A stretch of DNA of 64,000 nt from Ciona intestinalis (GCF_000224145.3 NC_020166.2:2092319-2156318), one strand, 5' to 3'. Shown: positions 35,418 through 47,159, counted from the stretch's first letter. The notes: a model not told the origin generated them from the letters alone. Translations and numbers: made by a program.

Positions 35418-36710
35418 TTTGATGCAATCCAAAGCAAGAATGCCTTGCTTTTAAATTAATAGACCAAGCTTTAAAAGGTTCCAGCTATTTTAAAAGATTC
35501 GTTCTTATTTTTACATACAAGCATTAACGGTGTACGGTGCTAATAAAGCCGCGTCCAAACAACACCTTATCAAAGATTCTAGCGCGTTAACGTTTGCACA
35601 TTTGCACTACTCTCTTTGGCAGCTATACATTTCACTTTGCCCTGGGCACTGCTCGGTTACTTATACACAATAACCACGTAACCTTACACAATATACTCAG
35701 CACTTATGTAACTGGAGCCTGTTTATGTTAGAAGGATAGACGAATTATTTTAGAAGTAAAAGAACGCGGTAGATATATAGGCTGCAGCAGTGGTATTTAC
35801 AAATCATTGCAAGATTATTCACAACTACAAAGTAGGATCCATTATAAGCGTCCAATGTATTTGTGGATAATGTTTTCCAATAAATAAATAATCAACACCA
35901 CATCGCTGAAAGATAGTAACACTGTTCTTTACCTATGGTCTCACTATTAAATGTGTTGTTCAAAACCTGCATTCTGTCGTTTGGTCTATCCCAAACTATA
36001 CAGTAGGCTGCTATATCTAACAAGTCATATGTTTTCCAGTTTAAACCATGCTTTATCTGTACGCAACTATTATATTTTTTGATCAACTCATAAAACTACC
36101 ATGGCTACTACCAGCATCTTGTTGCGTTAAAACTTATTTTCCGTATTTCAGTTTTCCCACAACACTTTGCTGCTAGTGCCAAACGGAAACTGTTATGTGT
36201 TTGTGAACAACCTTTTACCACGCGCGGTTAATCAGTAACAGAACAAGTTTAACAGCAGCAGTGTGCTCACACATAATGTACCAAAGTTCATGGCAGACTT
36301 GGTATATATAAGTAGGCTACGTTGGCAACCACTCAGCCAAAATTAATTCGTATTAGGTCTAACAGAAGAGTTTAAAATGAGTTAACAGATGTTACTTATG
36401 AATAAATCTAACTTCGTGAGGATGAAAATAGAATCAAGAGGCGTCCCATCTTTCCCACCATATATTATAGATAAGGACTATTTTAATAAATATGTTCATT
36501 AACAACTACTTGTCATCCCCCCCCCAAGCTACTTCACATATAAAAACAAAATATAGTTTTCTTACACAATAGTACGCCTTGCCGCCGCATTTTATTGGGC
36601 TACCGTAATCATATTACACAGATATACAACAGGGCATTATTTAATATAAATTATTTTAAATTTATTCTTGAATGATTACAGTGATGCAACTGCATAAAAA
36701 CCAAACATAG
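35418..36710. other. Spacer between sulfotransferase-like genes 3 and 4
   Basis: Gene 3 promoter region and gene 4 3' flank. About 35930-36060 (minus) reads KTYDLL, faintly like KTYDWLEN of exon 1 and followed by a GTAAAG donor-like site; a possible decayed exon-1 relic, not a supported gene. A MITE right end lies at 36420-36468 and a poly-C run near 36517-36526. Confidence 0.45.
36420..36468 (+). mobile_element. MITE, right end only
   Basis: Only GAAAATAGAATCAAGAGGCG and the final arm remain. Confidence 0.6.
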
Positions 36711-38279
36711 TCACCAGAACTTGAATCTTGTCATTGCTGCGTTGATCCAACCTCTTATACTTGCTGGGTTTTGGTAAATCCTGTACCCACCATACGCCCC
36801 AATGAGAGTAAGAACACCGAGAGTAAACTTTACTTCTCGCATCATCTTTTCAATAATAGGATGGCTCTCCATGGATTCTTTTACGATAGATGCGCCAATG
36901 TTTCTGTGTGGAAAGGGTTTGTCTGGGACTTCTTCTCCCAGGAACTCACAGATTGGTCCCCAACCGTCTTTAAAGTCAAACATTAATAACTTATCTTTTG
37001 GCGCGTTCTGGATAAAGTAGATGGGTAATATGGACTCGTGTATAGTCCTTATGTTCATCGCGATTAGAAAACATCTTGCAATATATTACTATATATATTG
37101 TTACAGCCATAGGTACTCACATGCAGTACGTAGTTGTTATGGTTTCTGTATATTCTCCTCCACACTGTTGGGCTGTAAGGATATTCACACCAAGGCCAGT
37201 TTATAGTTGAACCAAGCTGGACTAGGGCTATAAAAAAACCAAGTAAGTTCATAGAAAGCCATATATGTGGGAGTTTTCACATAAGAAAACTAGTTAGGAA
37301 AATGGCAAGCGAATCTGGAGTTGGCCCATAGAGGCTCGATTACTGAAGAACCCACCACATAAGAGGCTAAATAATCGCTAATTATGCACGGTTTTAAATA
37401 TGAAAATTTAGTCTATAATTTCTAAATATATGTATTATAATTTGATTTGTTCGTTTTCGTTCCCAAAAAATAATAACAAGAACAATTGTTCAACGAAAAA
37501 GAATCTGTATGACCACTTACGTGCTTAACAAAGGTGTGATAAAAGAGATGCGCGTGAACAATTGCGCAAGAAAAGTCAATACGCTAAACTGTTCCACGAA
37601 AAAGCCACGAACGCGTCCAACAATTCAGTTACAACACACATATGGCGTAAACACAGCATTAAAATAAGTCTTACCACAAGCATTACTAAACTGAAAGTGT
37701 CTCCATCCCGAGTAAGATAAGACTTGCATTAACACATACATATGATTCGTGGCAAGAGAACGAATTTGTTTCTTGAAGCTTGGTAGCCATGACTCTTCGT
37801 CTCTCACAGAAAAGATTATCTGAAGATATAAAATGTTAAAACCAACCCATCAAATCGCTTGGTATAACGCTTGGGCGTATGTCTTTAGAAATTCGTTTTC
37901 CGCAGAGCAACTCGTTTGCCGATAACATGGCCTATACTTAATACATTGAGTAGGCCATGCCGATAATAACAGTCAAGATAATTTGAACAGAAAAATTAAT
38001 TGCATCTGAAACATATCAATACATTACCTTAGCTTCTGGGAAAGCTTCCAAAATTTCTTCCCAAAACATAAAGCAAGGTCCATCAACCACAGCGTCCACA
38101 TCTTTGTACATTCTTCTAAAATCTTCCACTGTTCCACCATCTTTGATTATCCTTCTCCAATCTTTACCAAGATAGTACGAGTTTTCCAGAAAATCATAAG
38201 TGTTGTAGCCAAACTCACGGAAAACAGCTTCAATGGTTTTGGTCCCGGTTTTGGGAAACCCGGCGTATATTGCCTTCAT
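36711..38279 (-). CDS. Sulfotransferase-like P-loop protein 4
   Basis: Exons: 38028-38279, 37675-37819, 37121-37227, 36711-37007; 266 aa. P-loop variant PKTGTKTI, VDGPCFMFWEEI, IIFSVRDEESWLPSF, LLMFDFKDGWGPICEFLG, anchor with VKFTLGVLTLIGAYGGY. Its intron 3 is only 113 bases and lacks the SINE found in genes 2, 3 and 5. The most divergent C-terminal luminal-side stretch (HRNIGASIVKESMESHPI) suggests an older split. Downstream region is free of the 2.85 kb duplication. Confidence 0.85.
37926..37959. repeat. Palindromic element, CATGGCCTA type
   Basis: 34-base near-palindrome starting CATGGCCTATACTTAATAC and ending TGAGTAGGCCATG. Intron 1 of sulfotransferase-like gene 4. Confidence 0.75.
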
Positions 38280-38283
38280 TATA

Positions 38284-38494
38284 ACACAAGTCGGTAACCT
38301 AATTTATAAGAAGTACATAAATTTATGCCTGCTCTGCATATAAAACAAAGAGACTATAGTCGGTATAACCTAATTTATAAGAAGTACATAAATTTATGCC
38401 TGCTCTGCATATAAAACAAAGAGACTATAGTCGGTAACCTAATTTATAAGAAGTACATAAATTTATCTCTGTTCTGCATATAAAACAAAGAGGT
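38284..38494. repeat. Three-copy ~70 bp tandem repeat
   Basis: Unit begins AGTCGGTAACCTAATTTATA and ends CATATAAAACAAAGAGACTA, present three times; the middle copy has two extra bases (GGTATAACC) and the third has diverged at its end. It starts immediately upstream of sulfotransferase-like gene 4, within its promoter. Confidence 0.9.
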
Positions 38495-38590
38495 ATGCTA
38501 GAGGCTTGGAATTTAGGCCAAAGCTATAGCTCATTACACAATTAACAGACTTCATTCTATTTCTACATCTTATTTCCAATAAACATTATA

Positions 38591-38770
38591 GTATGGTTGG
38601 GGAAGATGGGACACTTTTTCATACTGTTTTCTCGTCCCATTTGGTAGTAAACAAGAGAAAAAAATAAGTATATAAACGTATCCTCACGACTCCACAGACC
38701 TTTGCTTTTTAGGTATTGCCACGACTTCCATAAACACGATCAGGTTTTTAAATATAATATTCTTACGGTA
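38591..38770 (-). mobile_element. MITE, reversed
   Basis: Left arm TAGTATGGTTGGGGAAGATG; right arm lost. Confidence 0.8.
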
Positions 38771-39024
38771 TATGTCATTTCTATGCTGCTTGTTGAACAA
38801 TAACATCTTCCTTTACAACCGCTGTATTTAAGCTCTTCTTCCGCATTATTAGTATTTTACCATGTACACTGCCTGACAGTCTGAAGTTTTTGAATTGCAA
38901 AACATCCGGCTACATGGTGGTTATACATTAACAGCTGTGTTGTGTCTAGAGCTGTTTCGTAACTTAGCGAGCATACAATGGCAATGACGGCACTCGCTCC
39001 TTAACGCGACCGCCTATGCTAATA

Positions 39025-39232
39025 TAGTATTTTATAGCATGAGACTAAACACTTGTTAGCACCGAAATCATATATTTCCTGATCGTGTTTTGAACAATCA
39101 CCAATTAAAACGCTATTTTAGAGTCGCGGCGTTAGGGTTATATATTTATGTGAACATTTCCCGTTTACTACCACGTGGAACGATGGTTTTATAAAAGAAT
39201 AAAAGCATGTCCCATGTTACACCACCTACTAT
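39025..39232 (+). mobile_element. MITE, diverged
   Basis: Inner block CCTGATCGTGTTTTGAACAA and right arm ACCACCTACTATAT are clear; left arm poor. Confidence 0.65.
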
Positions 39233-40248
39233 ATCTAAATTACAGACTAATAGAGGTTTTTTTTGCGATTTATTGTGTATAATAATTGGGCGTGCGTCCT
39301 TTAGAAATACGTTGAAACAGAACAAACGTGTTTTAAAATTGGCCACGAAGCAGTAATCATCATTAAATAACCAATCAAACAACACCACTATACAGAAATA
39401 TTTACACCCAAACTATATCAATAACTTACATATGAACAGGTTCCTTTCCATTATTCTAGTTTCGCAGTGTCAAGTCTCATATTCATCATTTTTGCATGAA
39501 AACGTTCATGTATAAGTAGCTTTACTGGTGCTATCATATTGGTGCAAGGGTTTAAAGTACTTTAATAGCAATTTAACTTAATTGAAACATAACTTTTACT
39601 ACTTATATAGCAACACACATAGTCGAAATGTAAGTCTGTCTATATTAGGTAGTTTCACTGAAAATGAAAACTTGTTAAAACTGTGTATGGCTTTGAACTA
39701 TAAGTCTACATGCTGCCTATATCTTCATGCCAGTTTGAATGTAATTCTCGTCCTATTCAACTTCCTATCCTGGAAGTCAGGCAACAGTCCGCGTGCACAC
39801 ACATACATACAGGCCCATAAAGTGCTGTTACACGGCGTCGTTGTTTCCAATCATGATGAACGCTTTGTTTCAATCTAGCTGTTCGAACGCGTCTGCGCCG
39901 ATGGTCATAAAGACGCTTCCTGTTTTTTACGCGTTTTCTTTTTGAATTAAATAGTTTGTAGTAAAGACTTGCAAGTGCGTTTTATAGGCATGCATGTTGT
40001 GTTCAAAATCCAAGGTTTGTTTTAAACTACGGGTGTAAATATAGCGGAATATGACACAAGCACAAGTTTAACAATATACCCAATCAACGCTCATAAGAAG
40101 CAGGAAAAAACACTTTTTATATACATTTATTGATTTACTTTTGGTAAAAGTTATTGTTATTTTAATCACAGTTGCGTTTACTTTTACAACAGGTGTTAAA
40201 ACAGTTTATGCATTTTAAGAATATACATCACTCGTGTAAAAGTCATAA

Positions 40249-41997
40249 TCACCAGAACTTGAACCTTGTCATTGCTGCGTTGATCCAACCTCTTATACTT
40301 GCTGGGTTTTGGTAAACCTTGTACCCACCATACGCCCCAATGAGAGTAAGAACTCCGAGAGTAAACATCGCTTCTCGCATCATTCGCTTCATAATTGGAT
40401 GGTTTTGCATGTAATCTTTAAGAATCGACGCCCCTATATTGGCATGTGGGAAAGGCTTGTCTGGAACTTTCTCTCCCAGGAATTCACAGATTGGTCCCCA
40501 ACCGTCTTTGAAATCGTAAACCAACAACTTATCTTTCGGTGCGTTCTGTAACGACAAAACACGTTCTCAAAACCAAACCTAACATTTATCTAGGCAGCTA
40601 TATGGCTAAAGTTTGTCCGACACCGTGATACAGTTGATTGACGCGTCTGCCTCTAACCCAGCGGTTATGGGTTCAGGGCTCTTTGCTGCTACCATTGTGA
40701 GCGTTTGTGTCCTTGATCAGGAAGCTTAACGGTATCTCTAAATTATCAGACATACAATCACCCACAAAGTTACATACGTGGTAACTCGTAAGCTGGCACG
40801 AGGTGTATGAAACAGAACACCGGTGATAGTCGTATTCCGACCACGCGAGAATTAAAAAAGTTACATTTCAACGTATACCTGTAGAACGTAGTTGTTGTGG
40901 ACTCTGTAGTTATGCAGCCACACCGTTGGGTTGTATCTAAAAATGGACCAAGGCCACTTGATTGTTGATCCAAGGACAGCATGACCTAAAATGAACATAT
41001 TAAAAGTAAATTCTTATAAACACAGTTTTGTCAATTACGCAGGTATGTCTATGTATTTTTTTTCTGTTAGGACCCACTTTGTTTGTTGATTACAAAGTGA
41101 TATATAAATGACTAAAACCATAAACATTAATAAAATCAAACAACTTAAAAATAGTAATGAGTCTTAACAATACCTAACGATGGATTTAAACCCTGTTGAC
41201 CCGACGTGCCTTGCTGAAAGGACTTCATCCATACGGAAAGTGATTACGTAAAACAAGTGTTTAACTTAACTTACCACAAGCTTAACTTAACTTACCACAA
41301 GCTGAAGTATATTGAAAGTGTTTCCAACCAGAATAAGAAAACGTTTGCATAAGTACATACAGGGGTTCGTATGCAAGAGAATCAACTTGTTTCCTCATGC
41401 TTCGTATCCAAGTCTCTTCATTCCGGACAGACATGATTATCTGCAAATACATTAAGCAATAGGTTATTACAAGCAGTGTACAACATTAATCCAGATAGAT
41501 AACCAATACCAAGAGGTATATACATTAGAGTGGGGAAAATGAGACACCTTTTCATTCTATTTTCTCGTCCAATTTGGTAGTAAACAAAGAACATTCCGCA
41601 TGCTCACGACTCTCATAGACCGTTGTTAAATGTTTAAAACACGATCATAATATTTAGATATCATGTGCTAAGATGTCCCATCTTCCCCCACTCTACTATA
41701 AATAAAAAGACTAAACAATTATTTAAGAGAAAGCATTATAACCTTAGCGTCCGGGTAAGCTTCCAATATTTCTTCCCAGAAAACATAGCAAGGCGAATCA
41801 ACCACAGCGTCCACACCTTTGTACATTCTTCTAAAGTCTTCTACTGTCCCACCATTCTCTTCGACTATTTTGACCCAATCTTTACCATTGTACCATGAGT
41901 TTTCTAACCAGTCATAAGTGTTGTAGCCAAACTCATGAAACACGGCCGTCATTGTCTTGGTGCCGGTTTTACTGAAGCCAGCATATATTACCTTCAT
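40249..41997 (-). CDS. Sulfotransferase-like P-loop protein 5
   Basis: Exons: 41743-41997, 41296-41440, 40879-40985, 40249-40545; 267 aa, one codon longer in exon 1 (EENGG instead of E/K-x-GG). P-loop SKTGTKTM, VDSPCYVFWEEI, IIMSVRNEETWIRSM (Asn where the others have Asp after Arg), LLVYDFKDGWGPICEFLG, then the shared anchor. Intron 3 carries a complete tRNA-headed SINE (40619-40875). The exon 2 donor region shows a small direct duplication of CTTACCACAAGCTTAA at about 41272-41300, giving a tandem pair of possible donors. A reversed MITE lies in intron 1. Confidence 0.85.
40619..40875 (+). mobile_element. SINE, complete
   Basis: Best full copy: tRNA-like head with ACCGTGATACAGTTGATTGA and GGTTATGGGTTCAGGGCT (B box), the CATTGTGAGCGTTTGTGTCC link, then the 3' blocks to GAATTAAAAAAGTTACATT. 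About 255 bp; fits a composite tRNA-derived SINE such as the one described for Ciona (Cics-1). Confidence 0.8.
41526..41699 (-). mobile_element. MITE, reversed
   Basis: Intron 1 of sulfotransferase-like gene 5; both arms clear. Confidence 0.85.
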
Positions 41998-42691
41998 TTT
42001 GCTACTACTTTATATCTCCTATGCCATATAAAAGCTAAGTATTCAACTAAAGCTAAGTATTCAACTTGGTGAATTGCAACGCGTTTGGCAACAGTTTCAA
42101 AGTAGGCCTACTCAGTTAATCAGTAACTTTGACGTTTCATATCTTTGTAAATACAAACCGGTTGTTAAGCATTGCAGACAGCAAGTGATAAACCTATGCA
42201 GGCATATACACCCGCACCACGTTTAGGCAATAAAATGTCAGGACTGGTGACACATGCAATCTATAAGTGCAAATCAACTCTAAGTTTATCTCTTTTAAAA
42301 ATATGTGGCAATATTACTAAACTGATCTCCAGAAAATTAACCTACCCGTGAATAAGTCAAATATGCAACGAGGTTTCTTCCCTAATACCTGAATGTATTG
42401 CTACTTATAGTATCTACGAGACCAGCCTAATATTTCACACATTGCTGAACTGGTTGACTTAGTAGGGTTTTCTCGAAGTAAACTTGTAGTTACTCGACAC
42501 TAGAGGCGTCTACGCGTTCTGCCTATGTTTAATAAGCTTATCCCAGTAATCAAGGCGACAGAATCTCTCTATTTTAAGTCCAGGATGGCATGGAGAAAGT
42601 AAAATCAACGCTGGTAATTAATCAATTAACCAGGGTGGGATTCCAGCTCCAACACACCGGAACGGCGATTTAAAAGCTCGATAATTTTTTA

Positions 42692-42845
42692 TAGTCGTGC
42701 GGGGTAAGACACCGTTAGCGCATAACATCCCATGTTTCCTAATCGTGTTTAAACAAATAACAGTACCCCTTTAAGAGTAGTGAGAACATAGTAATATATA
42801 TAGATACGACTGTTTTGTTTTCTACAAAAAGGAAATGATATACCA
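42692..42845 (+). mobile_element. MITE, degenerate
   Basis: Left arm GTGCGGGGTAAGACACCGTTA and the ATCGTGTTTAAACAAATAAC block survive. Confidence 0.5.
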
Positions 42846-43212
42846 GAATAAGACATGTACAATTTCACTTTAGATCCATGTTTGATCTACATAGAGTATT
42901 GGGGCAAGCTCATTATACATCCTAATTAACACTGAACAAATGTAACCGCGTTAGATTCTGCCTATAGTGAATTTTGTGTCTTATGTAACCTGGCTAAAGG
43001 CCTAAATAGACAAACGAATTTGTTAAAGTGTTTAATAGGATTTTTTTATATTAGGAATATAGAAAGATCAAAATGTATATATTCGTAAAAAATACAAAAC
43101 GGTGTAAACGACAGACACATATTTTGCCACGTGCTTGGGTAATGTAATGTCTCATTACAGTCGCTCTATAGGACAAACACAGCAGTTGTAAGATAGGGTA
43201 TACTAGTTCAGT

Positions 43213-43274
43213 CATGGCCTACTAATGATATCTTTAGTCCTATCTTTACCAAAGATATCTTTAGTAGACCATGG
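43213..43274. repeat. Hairpin repeat, CATGGCCTA type
   Basis: Arms CATGGCCTACTAATGATATC and GATATCTTTAGTAGACCATG around a short loop. Confidence 0.75.
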
Positions 43275-43413
43275 TCCAATTATTCCAAATATTATGTGAC
43301 CGTCGATTTTATGATGTTCAAAATCATGACAAAAGAATTGTTGATATAAAAAGCTATTTGATAAAACAGTGCATAAACTAAGATTTGACCTATAAGAAAT
43401 ACAACCTGTATAA

Positions 43414-46019
43414 CTACGCGTCTTCTTCGCGAACAAAGTAAAGTTCATTAGTTCTTAAAACGGGTTCTTCCCCATTTATGACCGCTGGTTCCGCTGGTTC
43501 TGCTGGAAGAGCATTCACCGTTTCGTAAACATTGTTCAAATTGTTCCGCCGATTTTCTGAAGCCGTGGGATTGTTTTCTATAGGCGTCAAATAAACGTTT
43601 TCCGGAACTTGTTCGTTTTGTACGACCGGCGTTTTTTTCCTGTGCAATATTAAAATGTAATTCTTCCGGCTGCAGCGTGTTATTACGTAACACTTTGTTG
43701 ACAGATATACATGTACGTGCATGACGTCATTGTGAAAAGTGCATGAGAAGTTTACCGGAAAACGACTGATGCAATACATCGCGTGAACGTAAACTGAAGT
43801 TTGAGAGTAAGCGGATTCAAAATATACTTCGCAAACTCTTTCTGTGCAAATACACATAAAGCAGTATTTTGGGACCAATAATTTGAAATAACATATATGT
43901 TATATATAGTTGGATGGGGAAGACGGGACACCTTTAGCACATAATATTCAAATATCCTGATACAGTTTTAAACAATTAACAACGGTCTATATGGTAGTCA
44001 TAATAAAGATACGGTTTTATAGTTTGAATGTTTTTTGTTTACTGCCAAATGGGATGAGAAAATAGAATAAAAAGATGTCCCATCTTCCCAACCCTACTAT
44101 ACGAAGCGTAAAAACCATTTACCAAACGATGTATTACTATCTACATCTACTATTCCTGTACAGTTTAAGGTTTTACCAAAATATCTAAATAAAAAATTGC
44201 ATTGAAAACAATACGAAACAACGGTAAGATAAAAACATTTACTAAACTGATACATACCTGAAATTTAAAAAGTAAAATCCAAGTAAAAGGCAGATTAATA
44301 GTGTCGCCAGTACCACCGCTACTGCCAAAGCAATCGTGTATTTTGTTGAGGTTTCTGTGAGCTGTTTCCTTAACCCTAATAAGTCAAAATATATCGATTA
44401 TAGTAAACATATAGAGTATATGGTTAGTGAAGATGGGACACTTTTTCATTCTATTTTCTCGTCCCATTTGATAGTAAACAATAAACATTCAAAGAATTAT
44501 AAAATTGTATCCTCACGACTTCCATAGACCGTTGTCAATTACTTAAAACACGATCAGGATATTTGGATGTTATGTGCTAAAGGTGTCTCATAGTTACAGT
44601 TAGCACATAATTTTTCGATCGTGTTTTAACATCCCATATTTTACCACTCTACAGTAATGTTTTATTACAGCAACTTACGTCTTTCTGTGAAGGGCATTGT
44701 GAAATTAGGATATGTGAACGGTCCTGCAGTCTTATTAGTGTCAATGGCTGGCGAAGTATCTGTAAAAAAAGTCACGTCTTTAAAGCATATATTTCTAAAA
44801 GGTTAAAACAATATATTGAAAAAACAGTCACGTCACTAAAGCCGTATGTTATAAATGTCACGTTTGTGAAACTTACAGAAAGAAACATTAAAATAAAGTA
44901 ACGTCTTTAAAGCCATATATTACCGAAATCGTTAAAAATATCACCCTCGGGAAACAAAACGAAGAAATATTTACCTAAAATAGACGGTGATGATGTCACG
45001 ATGATACTCGGTACAATTGTAGCCGCGTTCTTTATCGGGCACTCAACGAACAGATACGTCATGCTCATTTGGACGAAAAACGATGACGTCAGATCCATAC
45101 GTGGTGGCCATACCAAACTGTGTTGTATGTTTGGACCACACTCGAAATTCGTAACCGCCGAGGAATTACATGGGGAATTATTTCGAGCAAATAAATAACA
45201 TTCCTTCTTGGGAATCTGGTTTTGATGAATGCTGACACTTGTTAGCATTGTAATGCCTGTAAAAGTTGAATAAATAGGCAGATTTGTTATGGCGATAAAA
45301 ATGACTTTTAGTTAATAATGGTATGTTTGTCTGTCTAGCTGACAATTTAGACAACCCATTACTACTGGGTTGAATAATTTATTCATTCATATTTTACTCA
45401 CCGTCTGGTAACATCACAGTCGCTGGCGTTAGTGTATAGCTTCTAAGAAAGTTAAAATTGATAAGCAGTATGTAATCTTTAGTTAAAGTTGGTGGGGTAA
45501 ACTGCCACGAACACGTTCCACTGCGTCTTACAGCTGAGCTGTAGTAAAAATAAAAGTTCCCGAATGTATTGGTCTGCACTTCGTTGCAATGCACTGATTT
45601 TCCATGGCAGTAATCTGCGAAAAATAAATATTAGATTCACTCAAAAGTGAACTTGTTCCTCAGCGTACAGGAAACTATATATAATAATAAAACATAATCA
45701 CGCCGACACGCCGACAGTCAAGCTAAAATATTCGGTACAGTAAAGGTGGCTGTACACAGTATCCGGAATTCGTCCGTTTTGTCCGGATTTCGCTGCCGCA
45801 TGCGGATTTCGGTAATGGGTTTGGATACGACTTTGCAAGCGAATTCGCATGCCGGATGCTACATACAGCCACCTTTATAGACCACATATAACGCTGGTTG
45901 CTGATTTGGCTAAATTAAAGAAAAGGCTTCATTTATTAAATATGTTCAAACTTACAAAGGCAATTTAAAATACAGAGAAAGTGTAGAAACATTAGTATTC
46001 CAACAGGTAACGTATTCAT
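43414..46019 (-). CDS. Receptor-like type I membrane glycoprotein 1
   Basis: Exons: 45956-46019 (signal), 45402-45614, 44975-45256, 44679-44759, 44258-44375, 43414-43639; about 327 aa. Order: signal peptide MNTLPVGILMFLHFL; Cys module 1 with CNEVQTNTFGNFYFYY, CSWQFTPP, VMLPDG; Cys module 2 with four Cys and VWPPRM, closing ECP; a Thr/Pro-rich stalk with N-glycosylation sites; TM KYTIALAVAVVLATLLICL; and a 75-residue tail with ENVYLTP, NNVYETV and NELYFV. Function unknown; the layout suggests a surface receptor with phosphorylatable tail. A second signal exon in the same phase lies upstream at 47099-47159, so the true first exon is uncertain. Start is the first ATG of a hydrophobic leader followed by GTAAGT. 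Confidence 0.75.
43905..44100 (+). mobile_element. MITE, forward
   Basis: Last intron of receptor-like gene 1; full length. Confidence 0.9.
44417..44660 (-). mobile_element. MITE, reversed, rearranged end
   Basis: Intron 4 of receptor-like gene 1. After the ordinary inner sequence the right end contains a second TTAGCACATAAT block and a second arm, as if two copies had fused. Confidence 0.7.
45742..45877. mobile_element. Second MITE family, 136 bp
   Basis: TAAAGGTGGCTGTACACAG at the left and its near-perfect reverse complement, CTACATACAGCCACCTTTA, at the right; arms of about 26 bases (allowing mismatches) flanking about 84 bases. A TA lies at each edge, consistent with a TA target. No relation to the abundant MITE family, and only this copy was noticed. 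Confidence 0.8.
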
Positions 46020-46830
46020 ATTTACATCAAAAACCAAGCTAAACTCAACGAAATGCCATCGTCTGTAAAACTGACTAGCTATCTTCGTGTTTATAGTAGA
46101 CTGTTCAAATTTGACAAAAGTAGTATATAGTAGACTGATCAAAGTTGAGTATCGTTTCTATAAGTATAAATAGTATCCAAAAATACCAAAATCGTGCATT
46201 GAGTAGGCTAAACGTACGTGCGCGTGCGTTTTCTTATCCACAAACTACGCATACATATATATATAAGTCGGCAAATGTACGTCGATTTCGTTGCAAGCAG
46301 TTTAATTAAACGATGATTAGCTTGTATGGGATATTTTACTAAGTAGCCTATTGGTAATACTTCAGTACAGGCCAAAACATTGAAAAGATTTAAAACCAAA
46401 ATGGGCATGTTTTAGTTAGCACGCGTAACCGTCTGAACATTAATCATCTTATACAATTTGATTAAAGCTCTTAAATGGAGCAACAAAATGACGTCATAAA
46501 ACGATTTATCAAACCAAGATGGCGGATGTCGCAACCAAAACGTGACATATACAATTTAGCAATTCGTAATAAGCAAACAGAGTTTAGTAACTCGTTACGA
46601 AAAAATCTGACTTGCTAAATTGGTTTCTCGTTACAATTTACGTATGTTCTGCGAAATGAATGCTTGTATACATGCGCGTAGGAAACATAATTACATTAGC
46701 TCTTATAGGAGCGAATTGTTATGTTCCAGACAAAAACGTCAGCAAGCTATTTTAACTTAAATCTGATGTGGCTGCCTGTTCGGTTTCATTGTAAACGTGT
46801 AATGAACTTTAATAAAACAGTTTTACACAT

Positions 46831-47027
46831 ATAGTAGGATAGGGGAAGATGGGACAAATTTGGCAAATAATTTTTAAATATCCTGATCGTGTTTTAAACA
46901 ATGAACAACGGTAAATGGGAGTCGTGCGATACAGTTTTATAATTCTAGGAATGTTCTTTGTTTACTACCAAATGCGACGAGAAAATAGAATGAAAAGGTG
47001 TCCCATCTTTCCCCACCCTACTATATA
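46831..47027 (+). mobile_element. MITE, forward
   Basis: One of the best preserved copies; lies just downstream of the extra signal-peptide exon. Confidence 0.9.
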
Positions 47028-47098
47028 TAGTTAAAACAGCAGCTTATTGTTACGTATCAAACACACCTGAATGAAAACAATATCGCCCCACAACTTAC

Positions 47099-47159
47099 CC
47101 AAGTACAAGAGTAAAGCAGCCAACACGAATGGTAGGCGGAACGCTAGGTAACTCAACAT
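47099..47159 (-). other. Alternative or orphan signal-peptide exon
   Basis: Minus-strand ATG opening MLSYLAFRLPFVLAALLL and ending YL-G at a GTAAGTTG donor. Length (61 nt), phase (1) and the LLLYLG/donor junction match the first exons of receptor-like genes 2 and 3. The next compatible acceptor downstream is exon 2 of receptor-like gene 1 (45614), so it is either an alternative first exon of that gene or a leftover of a deleted sister gene. Confidence 0.6.

Larger units (their letters stand above)
38280..40248. other. Spacer between sulfotransferase-like genes 4 and 5
   Basis: Nearly 2 kb. Holds a three-copy ~70 bp tandem repeat just upstream of gene 4 (38284-38494), a reversed MITE (38591-38770) and a diverged MITE (39025-39232). 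A plus-strand open frame at 39582-39878 has no homology I recognise and no codon pattern to support it. Confidence 0.5.
41998..43413. other. Spacer between the two tandem arrays
   Basis: Promoter side of sulfotransferase-like gene 5 and 3' flank of receptor-like gene 1. Contains a degenerate MITE (42692-42845) and an imperfect hairpin repeat (43213-43274). No coding signal recognised. Confidence 0.5.

Noticed and set aside
39582-39878. 98-aa plus-strand frame
   Set aside because: No recognisable domain, no splice context, and in an otherwise repeat-rich spacer.
40619-40700. tRNA gene candidate
   Set aside because: A- and B-box-like motifs belong to a SINE head that continues into the SINE body; no cloverleaf could be drawn.
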